A DNA stretch of 64,000 nt from assembly GCA_015832175.1 (NCBI GenBank), contig WJXW01000005.1, forward strand, positions 2,604,001 through 2,668,000, in the 5' to 3' direction. This document shows, in pieces, positions 1-9,788 of this stretch. The position numbers and the translations under genes were made by a program. The notes beneath the pieces are model-generated. The model made no database searches. It had not been told where the DNA came from and saw only the letters and a list, made by a program, of their open reading frames with translations. Within the stretch, counting starts at the first letter, position 1. Each line of letters begins with the position of its first letter. This stretch comes from Paraphaeosphaeria minitans (lineage: Eukaryota; Ascomycota; Dothideomycetes; Pleosporales; Didymosphaeriaceae).

Positions 1-631
1 TAGTAAGATAACTACCCTACTACTAAAACACTAGTTACTAGCGTAGTTACGTGCCACACTAGCACGAATAGTAATATTCTATCCTACTTGGGTAGAAATA
101 ATTATAATCTAATATAAGGAGCACCTAAGTGTTAAATAAATCTATTACCTAAACCTAGGCACTGTTTAGAGTAAAGTAGAATATTTAGGAATAAATTAAG
201 ATACAACCTCCTAAATCGCCTAGAACCTAAATATCTTATAAATAGTAGGACCTTTTAGGCCTACTAACTTTAGGCTTACTACTAAGTTTAAAAAGTAAGA
301 ATAGTTAATAACCTACGCTACGTACTAAACACTAATAGAGCTAGTTTATACTAATAGTAGCCTAATAATAGTAGAAGGCGTAAGAACTTACTAAATATTT
401 TACTCTTAGGGTAAGAGGTTCCTTAAAGGGGGATAATATTAGAACCCTAGATACCTAGCTAGGCCCTAGTATAGGAAGGACCAGCCTAATATAGGTGAAG
501 ATTACCTAACCTATAGATATATAATCCTATCGCTAATAGAGTAATCTAGTAGTAGTTTGTCTATCCTACTACTAATATTATCCTTATTCCACGGCTAAAT
601 TTAAAGCTACATTACTTACACCTAACTCCTA
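1..631. repeat. RIP-mutated repeat DNA, unassigned
   Basis: AT-rich sequence very rich in TA and in TAG/TAA words, with no usable reading frame. At about 426-438 there is a purine run (AAAGGGGGATAA) followed at 439 by TATTAGAACCC, which resembles a polypurine tract followed by the start of a retrotransposon LTR whose TG has become TA. The rest of that element would lie left of the window and its end could not be located. From about 632 the sequence matches the 3' untranslated part of the Copia element described at 41562-55674, so a junction lies near 631. Confidence 0.4.
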
Positions 632-971
632 ATAGATTTAGAGGAATAATTCTTAGTAGATTTTTAAGCTTTAGACTACTTTTAGATAATTTTTTAAAGC
701 TCTAGGAGAGGATTTAGATAATAAAAGGTTACTTTTTTAAGTAGGTAATCTGCTATTAGCGATTACCTTGGGGGTGTGTTAAAGTAAATACTTCTTCCTA
801 TAATACTAGACGTTAGGCCTATTAATTTAATCACAGGATCTCTGCCAAGGAGCTTGTTTCTTTTGTATATAGTCTGCTTATCTGGCATCTTTTCTTACAC
901 TAGCCTTTTATAAACTCCTACATCTTTGCTCCTGAATACCAGTAATAGTTCGAGCTCCCTTTTCTACAACA
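632..971 (+). mobile_element. 3' end of a Copia-type LTR retrotransposon (truncated by window start)
   Basis: Positions 632-776 align with 55330-55479 of the second Copia element, ending in the same polypurine tract (GGGGGTG). Positions 777-971 are a 195-bp LTR beginning TGTTAAAG and ending ACAACA. It is collinear with and exactly as long as the LTRs at 41562-41756 and 55480-55674. The 5 bases after it (ATACT) would be one half of a target-site duplication; the other half lies outside the window. The sequence is RIP-damaged. Confidence 0.75.
777..971 (+). repeat. 3' LTR of the left-edge Copia element
   Basis: 195-bp long terminal repeat, TG...CA, with the internal block CTTGTTTCTTTTGTATATAG shared with the other two Copia LTRs in the window. 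Non-repetitive host DNA follows immediately. Confidence 0.8.
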
Positions 972-1165
972 ATACTTTAATAGATTACATAGGGGTTGCA
1001 TCGCTGTCGTGCGCGGGCCAACCTACACTACTTTCGCCCGATACCACAGTATACGCGTACGATATATCTAGGCGTTTTTGGCATCCACTTTTTATTCCGG
1101 TTTCTTGGCGAAATCTACCAGCATTTTACGCGGGCCCGAAAAACTGCGCAGCAGCCGCTAGGGGC
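972..1165. other. Host DNA between Copia LTR and J-domain pseudogene
   Basis: Higher-GC, non-repetitive sequence. It should hold the promoter and the start of the J-domain gene, but no convincing start codon or J-domain helix I could be read. The 98-residue open frame at 926-1222 runs out of the LTR into this DNA and is not credible as a gene. Confidence 0.4.
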
Positions 1166-2808
1166 CGAGTAGAGAGGACGGCTACACAGGACGAGTACGT
1201 CACATCACAATACATATTCTAGACTTCTTCTCACAACATCAGGCTCAAAAAGGCGTACCGCAAGAAGGCGCTCGAGCTCCATCCAGACCGCAACCAAAGC
1301 GACACGGAACGCACTACTGCCCTCTTCGCCGAGATCCAAACCGCGTACGAAGTCCTTTCCAACGACTAGGAGCGTGCATGGTACGATGCGCACGAGGGAG
1401 ACATACGGCGGGGTGGTAGTGGGGAAGGAGCAGCGACTGAGGACCACTACCAGAGCAATATGCGCATGACGACATCGGACGAGCTGGCGCGCATGGTGGC
1501 CAGGTTAGGGAACGTCGACTTCTCAGACTCTCCTAACGGCTTCTTTGGCTTCGTGCACGAGATATTTGAGCAGCTTGCAAAGGAAGAGGAGTACGCTGCG
1601 GACTACAAGGACATCGACTTTCCAAGCTATCCCACCTTTGGACACAAGGACGACGCGTATGAGGATGTGGTGCGCGACTTCTACTCTGCGTAGAGTGGAT
1701 TAGCGACAGCAAAGAGCTTCGCATGGGTGGACGTATATCGGCTTTCCGAGGCACCCGACCGTCGCTACCGAACCAGAAACTTTGTAATGATGCTCGACGA
1801 GACTTCAACAATGCCGTTAGGACGCTAGTGGCCTTCGTACGCAAGCGCGACCCACGATACACGCTAAACACGCAGTCTACAGACGAGAAGGCAAAGGCAC
1901 AGCGGGACGCGTAGAAGGCACAAGCTGCGCGAGCAAGAGCTGCGCAGGTGGCAAAGCTGGAGCAAGAGGCCTAAGCGCTCCCTAGCTAGGCCACCGCGCG
2001 GCCTGCAGATGAAGAGGAGGAAGAAACGAAGGAAGAGATGGAAGAGGATCACTACGAGTGTGTAGCCTGCAACAAGACATTCAAGAGCGAGCGGTAATGG
2101 GAGGCGGACGAGAAGAGCAAGAAACACTAAAAAGCTATCCAGTCACTCAAGAAAAAGATGCAGAAAGACAACGCACACCTGAATTTGGACGAAGATGGGC
2201 TCGGCAACGGGGTCATCACGCCTGCGGATGATAGCCTTGTTTCCGACTTAACAGGCTTAGACACAAACGGCATGGAAGACTCGATGCACGATATCACGGA
2301 GAAGTTGGGCAAGCTTAAAGTGGGCGAAGAAGGCACGGATGCGGAAGACCTGGATGACTAAAGTGTCGCTTCTGGCCCTCGAACCGCCCATGTTGGTACT
2401 TCCGAAGAAGATAACAAGGACAGCGAAGCCGATGATAATGATGAATACGCCTCGCGCTTAGATATCGAAGCCCGTCTCAACGGCCTGGTCTCCACCGATG
2501 CCTCCATTGCTGATACCGAGACCACCGCAACAGAACAAACGATTCTAGACGACCCTCCAGCGGCAACATGGGAGGACGCATCCGCACAACTACCAAAGCT
2601 AGGCAAAGCCGCCCAGAAGCGGGCAAAGCGTGCAGCAAAGCAAGCCGATGCCCAAAGCGAAGATAGAGGTCTCAACAATAAGTGTCTGGGCTGCGATGCT
2701 GCTTTCCCATCCAAATAGCGACTGCATCAGCATTTGCAGGACAATCCGAAGCACGCTGCATTGAAGAGCGTGCCTGGTGCGAAGGGAAAGAAGAAGGGAA
2801 AGAGATAG
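1166..2808 (+). pseudogene. JJJ1/DNAJC21-like J-domain zinc-finger protein, RIP-type pseudogene
   Basis: A relic of a cytosolic Hsp70 co-chaperone of the Jjj1/DNAJC21 type, which in yeast acts in late 60S ribosome maturation. An exon-1 stub at about 1166-1194 (VERTATQDE) joins across a 48-nt intron (1195-1242, GTACGT..CAG) to [17 protein letters not shown], whose HPD is the Hsp70-contacting motif. Then follow [13 protein letters not shown], a central segment with FVRKRDPRYT, a first C2H2 finger near 2065-2127 (C-x2-C), an acidic linker, and a second C-x2-C finger near 2690-2750. In-frame stops lie at 1367, 1691, 1912, 1972, 1987, 2095, 2128, 2359 and 2716, and there is one frameshift between about 1770 and 1800. 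2806-2808 may be the natural stop. Several stops sit where the family has Gln or Trp, as expected for C-to-T or G-to-A change. The amino terminus is not recognisable. The family call is secure; the cause is inference. Confidence 0.85.
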
Positions 2809-3079
2809 ATGTCATTAGATGGCGATAACGACTAGACGAATTGCATTAGCTCGGCGACGGCTTGGAGCATTTACAAGGGATGATGACAAGGATTTGGAGC
2901 ATCGGCATGGGCATTGGCGTTGACACTGCGTCTGCTTACGTAGAATTACGAGAGGCACCAGGGGAAAGGTAGATACTGAGCGACCAAGGGTCGACGAAAT
3001 CTAAGCTAAGCTTCGAGGAAGCTCACCAATATAGCCAAAAGGAACAGTTGATTAGGCTTTATACAGCATAACCACATCT
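2809..3079. other. Intergenic, convergent 3' ends
   Basis: Between the pseudogene (+) and the next gene (-). No reading frame or RNA gene was recognised. It presumably holds both 3' untranslated regions. Confidence 0.5.
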
Positions 3080-3829
3080 TTAATCCCTCCTCATCCGATC
3101 AAACGCCGCTAGATCATGCAGTTCCCCATACGTCTCCGGACCAAAAAGCCTGGACACAGGAGCCCTGACAACATTCTCATCCCCACCATCATCATCCTCC
3201 TCCTCCTCCTCTCCATCCTTACCACCATCTGTGATCTCTCTCATATCAAGCCTCACAAGATTAACATACCCCACCTTCTCCCCATCAAACCTCGGCGGCT
3301 GCGGCGCCCTCACAACCGAATCCACCGCATCGGCATCAACATGCACGCAGTACGTATATCTTGGATAATCCGCGCCACCCCAGTCAAGCGGCGCATCTTT
3401 CGTTTCCTCTTTCGCTTCCGTGCTATCGATCCACGCTTTGAACGCGTCGCGCACGCGGTCTACGCTTGCGCCGTCGAGCGCTGATTGATCGGACCGGACG
3501 CGCATGTCCAGCGAGGCCACGAGATCAGTGGCTTTGAGGAGCGAGAGCGCGTCGGTCACGTTCCAGTGCAGTGTGGCCATGAAGGAGTCCCAGGTGGCGT
3601 CGCTGCGGTAGTCGCAGCGGTAGATTAGGAGGCCCCATTTGGGTAGGTGGTGGGAGTGCAGAGAGGCGCGGATGGTTCCAAGGGGGTTGCCGGGGAGTGG
3701 TAGGCGTGGTGGTGCGGTTTCTCCTTGCGCGGTGGCGTTGGACGACATCGTGGATGAGCGAGTGAAAGTTGGGTTCTTGGCTGGATATCTTGCGTGCAGA
3801 GCACTGTATCGTCGGAGACAACTCAACAT
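3080..3829 (-). CDS. Conserved fungal protein of unknown function
   Basis: A single-exon frame of 249 codons, with no stops and gene-like codon use. A second in-frame Met (residue 28, position 3748; MSSNATAQGE) may be the true start. The 27 residues before it are Arg/Ser/Tyr-rich with no acidic residue, so they could alternatively be a mitochondrial presequence. No signal peptide and no membrane segment are evident. The core has the pattern GLLIYRCDYRSDATWDSFM, followed later by YPRYTYCVHVDADAVDSVV and VGYVNLV. I recall this arrangement from uncharacterised ascomycete proteins, but no function is known to me. An acidic stretch of Glu and Asp (about residues 205-220) lies near the C-terminus. 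It is convergent with the J-domain pseudogene and upstream of the chitinase 3' end. It is not RIP-damaged. Confidence 0.8.
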   Translation of the reverse strand: MLSCLRRYSALHARYPAKNPTFTRSSTMSSNATAQGETAPPRLPLPGNPLGTIRASLHSHHLPKWGLLIYRCDYRSDATWDSFMATLHWNVTDALSLLKATDLVASLDMRVRSDQSALDGASVDRVRDAFKAWIDSTEAKEETKDAPLDWGGADYPRYTYCVHVDADAVDSVVRAPQPPRFDGEKVGYVNLVRLDMREITDGGKDGEEEEEDDDGGDENVVRAPVSRLFGPETYGELHDLAAFDRMRRD

Positions 3830-4154
3830 ACGGTTTGGTGTCAGTGCGTTCGGGGTGGTGGAAATATGGTGGGGAGAAGTTAGTGGTGGAGAAGTGGTTC
3901 AAGGGGGGGCGGAGAGTTACTTATATTGGACCAGAAATTAGCGTATATTGATACATGGCAGTCATGGGCACGTGATTTTATTGGTAACACCCCTGCCATG
4001 GCGGGCTTAACGTCTTTCAGGGCGTATTACGACTCAGTAGTGGAGTTTTGGGCACGAGAAGTTTTGCAATGTGGCGAGAAGTGCGCGGAGCATAACGCAT
4101 GGTTGAGCGAACATTGTGCTGGCTATAACAAATTTTTCTGGAGACGAGGACCAC
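3830..4154. other. Intergenic region
   Basis: About 325 bp between the start of the unknown-function gene and the stop of the chitinase gene, both on the minus strand. It should contain the promoter of the former and the 3' untranslated region of the latter. Open frames here (for example 3926-4183) have no recognisable protein features. Confidence 0.5.
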
Positions 4155-7100
4155 TCAGTCCTCCGGAATCGTCATGTCGCTGATCTTGTTCTTGAGGTCC
4201 GAGAGCGTGTTCAATAAAGACTCCGCATTGGCTGGCTCCTGTCTAAGGATCTCGTCCTCAAATGCCTCAATATGATCACTCAGCCAGCTCTGAGCGAAAC
4301 TTTCGACCCAGCGTCGGTGTCTGTACACAATTGAACTATAGTTTGCGCCCGCTCCACGCATCGCGGAATCGAGGTTCTATAACATGTTAGCACCTCCAGG
4401 CAAAATGAGCTTCGGAAACATACCTCAGTCCGCCCGAATTCTGCTGCAATGGCTGCCTGCGTGCGCGCTCGGCGAAGGGAGACGTCATCTCGTTGGAGAT
4501 AGTCGAACACGCCAATTAACTTGGCTCGCGTTAAAGTCAATCATTGTGTATGGTATCGAGGGTAGTACGTACGACGTTGAAGGTAGTCAGGAGCTGATCC
4601 GTAGACGTGCTATCCAATCCAGTTGCTGCATCTCGCACGGTGGTGAGGAACTCCCTTTCCTCCATAGGAGCGGAGAAACCCATAATCCGACCTTTCATAG
4701 CATTGATCTGAGCTTGGGTGGGGATAAAGTTGTCAGGGTTTCGAGTGTTACCACCTGCCTGAATGATACGGGTCGCCGGCTCTAGTATCTCTCTGTTCGC
4801 ATCGTTGTTGCCAACACCGGGGAGGCCTGCAGGTAACGAATCCTGGAACAAGACACGAAGAAGGATTTCGGTTGATATAGGGCCACCAGGAAGTCGTTGG
4901 CTCTCGCCATTGGGGCCTCTCATCACACCTGCATTCATGGCCTCCACGACGTATGGGATGATTTGTCGCTATAATGTTGTCAGCCAAGAAGCAGTGTTGT
5001 CTCAGTTCTTAGGTCACCCACATCTTCAGCGTGTTCAGTTTCTGCCTCTTCTCGAGCCAAGAGTGCACTGATTTCTGACTGCGGCCTGGAAGTGCTGCAA
5101 GAGGAGTGGGTACGAAATTAGTTTCTGTCTCACATGCACTTCGTACATATACACTTACTCCACTCGCACGGATTCAACCCTCGTCTCTGGACAGTCATTC
5201 GCAGTTCTCATTCGAATGACCAATGGAAGAACATTCTGCCGCCTGTATACTGTGTTAAACAGTGTCCCACGGCTGGGCCAAAGTGCTCTTCTCCTCGGTC
5301 TGGCAGCTCTTGCTAGTCCTATGAGGTTGAAAATCATGTCCGCGCCTCCGCGCTTCTCCAGGGTGTGGATGTCGCCGAAATCGTCATACTCCTCAACATC
5401 TCGTCGGGACAGATCGGAGCTACCATCTTCGTCTTCTCTCGTAGTGCAGAAGCCCGGTCGAAGATTGCATAGATTGCTGCCACATTTCAATGGGCTAGGC
5501 GGTGGTGGGGTTATCGTCGTGCAGCAGTCGACTTGGAGGCGTCCCCCTTACAAAGTCAGCTCTTATCATGCGACTTCTCGAATTTGTATCCTTACATGAG
5601 CATAGGAATTTACCACTACCTCCAGGATGTGAATCGATTTGTACCTCATCGTTATGGCACTTGGCTTCGACGCAGTCAAATGCTGGAATACGTTAGACGA
5701 GGTAGAAGAAGGGGAGCCTTTCCTACCATTGCCAGTTCGCCATTGACAGTCTGTCAAGGGTACGGGTGATCGACAGCAGTAGCGTGCTACATAGTTGCTC
5801 AAGCCACAACCAAAGTCGCCTCTCTGGTCTCTTTGAGATATCTCTTTCCGGTCGATGGGACATTGTTCACCGCTGTGCGGTATCATTAGTGCCAGTAAAT
5901 GCGAGTTTCGTATGCGTCTTAATTTACCATTTGGTCCAATAGCACAGCTGGGTGATCCGCTTCCAATCACCAGCATCCTGCATCTTGTTAGTTGTAGCAC
6001 GTTCGCGTACAAATCGCTCGACCTACACAACAAAATGCCTTTACTCCTCGGGTACACTTTCTAGTGTCGCCGTTGCCTTCAGCTGGCGATCCACCCCAGG
6101 ATGATTTGAAGACTAAGGTCTCTCCTGCATGGCATTGCCCATTGCACTCACTGGCGTGTCCCCTCCATCTACACCCACCCTCTTTAGGGGCGGTCTTGAT
6201 GGGACAGCAGATTGGTCGCTGTTCGTTTTTCTGTGGAGATACTTAGTAGAGAGGCTGAATCGACTCACTCAGGTACTTACACCGCACTTGCCCTTTTCCC
6301 AACCCCGATTGACCTCGAATCCCGAATCGCATCCGTATCCTTTGCTCCCATCTTTTGGCAGACATTTTTCTATGACACGACTAGAGTTAAAGGACTGATC
6401 AGTATCGTCTTCAGTCAGAGTTTACATGAAGTAACACTCACCAATCTTGCCCGTTCTGGCCGATCAAGCTTTGCGCAACGGCGGCATTGTCTCGGGCGGT
6501 TTGTCTTTGCGTCATAGCCTCTACATCGACATGTTTGATCTCTTTTCCGACAAGACCACTGTGTGCGGAGTACTTGTCATCATCTGTACCATGTGTCAGT
6601 GCTTCGCGTAACTCTCAATGGTGCCGCTTACCAGCATCGCTGGCCCATATCAGGCTGCCACCTAAACCAATATTGTTTGCCCATTCTTTTTTCTGTTTGA
6701 ATGTCTCTGCATCGTCATACGACACCCACTGGTCCTTATTGAAGACCAGATATTTCAAGCCGGCAGCCATGTCGTAGATCGGTTTAAGCTCCGGATGTTG
6801 CTTCATCAAAGACATGATCTCGTAGTACATAAGAATGCCGCTGGTGTCAGAGCATGGCCCTGCTTCCGCCCCTCCCTTGAACGGGCAGCCAGGCGTCGAA
6901 CAGCTAGGATCCGAGAGCTGGAATGACCGACCGTAGAAGCCAAAGCCCATGTAAACTTTGGAGGGAGGAATTTTGACACGCCTATATAGTTGTAAGCTCT
7001 TGCGCCTCAATGTAGAAGCACATAGCAGACCACACTGACCAGAACAATTCCAAGGCATACTTAATCTCCGTCAAGTTTGTGTGACCTTGCACGATGTTAC

Positions 7101-8521
7101 CGATGAGGTTCTCCGAGTCCCAGGTACCGTGCAAATCGTAAGTCATGCTGGACTAGCTGTTAGCAAGTGTCTTGCTGAAGGCTATGAGTACATACACATT
7201 GATCCAGTCCACGTATTCTAGCATCCCAGGCAGATCGAACCAGCGCAGATACCAGTAGGACGACGGTGCAGTAAAGGTAATACCAAGCTTGCGGCCAGAA
7301 GCATCGAATGTAGCCCTCAGTTGCTTAACGAGTTCGACGTAGTTCTTTGTGTCATCATCTTTCCCGCCTCGATCGGGTGCACCGGGATACTCCCAATCAA
7401 GATCAATACCTTGGAGAAAAGTTAGGTAGCTGCCACGGGACAATTGGAGGATCAATGGCGTTGAACGTACCGTCATATCCATACTGGTCCAAGAAGTTCA
7501 AGACATTGTTCGCAAAGGTGCGTCGATTTGCCGACGTTCTCGCGAGGTTCCCAAACACTGGTTGTGTAACGGTATTGTTGTCAGAAAACGTCCAGCCTCC
7601 AACACTAATCCAGACCTCTAGACGGCTATTAAATTTCTTAACATCAGCTACCTCTTTGAAAAGAGATTCTGGTGTTTGTGAGTCCATAGTCGTGAGTGCA
7701 AATGATTGTGGATCGATGTAAGCGAATGCGTAGTTCAAGTGAGTAAGGGCATCCACTTTCAATATATGTTAGCGGCGTCGTCTGCATGTTGCAACATGTC
7801 AACCTACGCGGTAGATCGGTGGGTGCTATCTTATGGCAAGACTTGCGCGCGCTCCAGGACTCGTAGTAGCCAACGACTGTTCCGTAAGCAAATGCAAGAC
7901 CCGCTCAGAGGAGAAGAATACCTCTGTCTAACACTTGTCCACCACCTGCAGAGGGCTTTGGATGAAGCTCGCAATTGCTTTGGCATTTTGCGTCGCAGAA
8001 CTCCTCTGTTGTGCCACAAAATCCATGTTGACTGCAGCAAGTATTCAGAGGGCAAGTAGCCCCGGGCTTGGCCGCATATTGGCCGCACGGTGCAGTTGCG
8101 TCGCAATTGGAGCTGCAGCCAGTTCCGCAGTACGTAGGTCCTACACTTCCGCATAAGCTACAAACCAATAGAGCATCATTTCGCTGTACTCACCAAATCC
8201 GCAAAATCCACTTTCACCGCAGCACGCACCGTTTCCGCAGGGCCTTCCAGGTGCGCAGGTATAGTCCTCCCGTCGCTGTAAAGCATGACGATGAGCGTTT
8301 GAATCAAGACCATGCACATGTTGGCTACGTTTGTGTGAGTGGATATGTGTATTGTTCGGTATAGTAGTCAGATATTCATCTCTTCGGACGTGAGCCTTGG
8401 ATTTCGAATGATGTCCGTTATGGAAAGGGGAGGAGTCATGGAGTGTGGCTAATACGACGAAAAGAACCGAGGCGAGAAAGCAGACGAGGAATGAACGTGA
8501 ATATGGTAAATTGATAGCCAT
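4155..8521 (-). CDS. Secreted GH18 chitinase with chitin-binding (CBM18) modules, subgroup C-like, 18 exons
   Basis: Predicted endo-acting family 18 chitinase, exported to wall or medium. Exons (minus strand, 5' to 3'): 8521-8194, 8140-7922, 7876-7808, 7755-7471, 7409-7196, 7147-7040, 6981-6632, 6583-6442, 6380-6281, 6230-6027, 5983-5928, 5872-5727, 5682-5596, 5546-5159, 5078-5018, 4968-4573, 4519-4424, 4376-4155. They sum to 3471 nt (1156 residues plus stop) with every phase matching. Residues 1-30 are a signal peptide. Residues 87-170 are a Cys-rich double hevein/CBM18-like region. GH18 begins at VVGYYESW (183) and has the catalytic motif D300-G-I-D-L-D-W-E307, then MTYDLHG (373) and GFGFYGRSF. 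A Cys-rich extension with CNGQCHAGE follows, and then about 350 residues of unknown function. An in-frame TGA near 7906 falls inside the 45-nt second intron. Least certain is the 80-nt intron 5079-5158. The gene is divergent from the LysM gene. The start was chosen at 8521 because it opens the signal peptide. Confidence 0.9.
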
Positions 8522-9788
8522 GGTCGAGCAGATGAGTAAACGAATGACTATGGTAAAGGTAGTGAGAAATGGAGGTACCATGAGACAATATGTGTACACA
8601 GCCCTGCTTCTGATGCCCATAGCTAGGAAAAGGTGTTTGTCCTAGCTCGAGTCCACAGTTAGAAGTCCCAATGGTCCGTCCCGACCGTAACCGCGAGCGA
8701 GATGAACTTGTTCTAGGATGTTGCGGCAATTGCACTGTCAACATGCATCTTGAGAGCATGTCACAAATTGTTACAGCCTGCGCCCGACCTTGATGATAGG
8801 TTTGCTCGGCGGAATTATCACATCATACTTGCTATACCGTACCATGATGGACTTCATCAAGCCGCAGGAATTATTGACTGGCGGTTCCTCCTGCATTACC
8901 AGTCGCTAGCGACTGCGGCTTCATTCCATTACACCGGCTGCAATAAGTGCTGCTTAGCCTCACCTTCCGTAAATGGGTTAGCGCTGACTGTCGAATGCTA
9001 AACAGACAGTTTGACTAGTCAACTATTAACAAAAAGTGGGCTGGACCCTTGCTGGCACATCGGCCTGAGTTGGTGTTGCTGCCGAAGCGAGATACAGGAT
9101 TTCTGTGTGGTTGAGGCACAGCTGCATGGCTCTATTCCTGCATCGCACTCTCCTCTCTCCCTACTACTGCACGTAAATTGCTGCAGGCCCTACGCTAGCG
9201 CCCGAGTGAGAGCTGGGAAGGCGCCAAAATAATGTGATCACCCAAAATATGGGGCCTAGAGCGTTGGCAACTAATCGGTCGTACTCGGTGAAGTTACATG
9301 TCTGTAAAGCGATACTGGCGAAGGTACTAGAGTACTGCAGGATCAATGAAAGAAGGGTATGTGCCGTTGTGCCCCTGCCAAGCTCCGGTGAGGTCATCTC
9401 TGATTGGGTCGGATATGCACGAACCTGAGAGAACCATTCAACCGTGCTTCCTCCACCTTCCATGATTGGACTGTCTCAACGACGACCTTGTTCCTCAGTC
9501 GGGCGTAAACTATTGCTTCTATCCCTGAAGATGCACTACTCTACATGCGCGACCAAGGCTTTTGAATATGCTACTGTACGAGCTGTATCCCTGGAATCGA
9601 CAGACTGCCACGAATTTGCAGCTGTAATTACAGTACATCGAGATCGGTCAGACGTGACTTCCTCTGACTACGAATTCTGGACATGCAACTTCCTGATCTC
9701 CGCCTGTCCCTGTTTTGCTGCTCTTCTTGCACTCCTCACCACCTACATACTAGACACTCTTTCCATTATCCTTGTTCATCGATTCAAC
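8522..9788. promoter_or_regulatory. Shared divergent intergenic region of chitinase and LysM genes
   Basis: About 1.27 kb separates the two start codons, which point away from each other, so both promoters must lie here. The DNA has host base composition with no repeat damage. The stretch just before the LysM start (about 9700-9785) is pyrimidine-rich, as is common in fungal promoters. No specific operator could be assigned. Co-regulation is inferred from the arrangement only. Confidence 0.55.

Noticed and set aside
926..1222. 98-residue plus-strand open frame
   Set aside because: It starts inside the Copia LTR and ends in the first intron of the J-domain pseudogene; no protein features.
3116..3484. 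122-residue plus-strand open frame
   Set aside because: Lies antisense within the unknown-function gene at 3080-3829 and is basic and low-complexity.
7877..7921. In-frame TGA in the chitinase gene, first read as a pseudogene mutation
   Set aside because: It falls inside a 45-nt intron (GTATTC..CAG with a branch-like GCTTAC); splicing joins the DR codons to VVGYYESW in phase.
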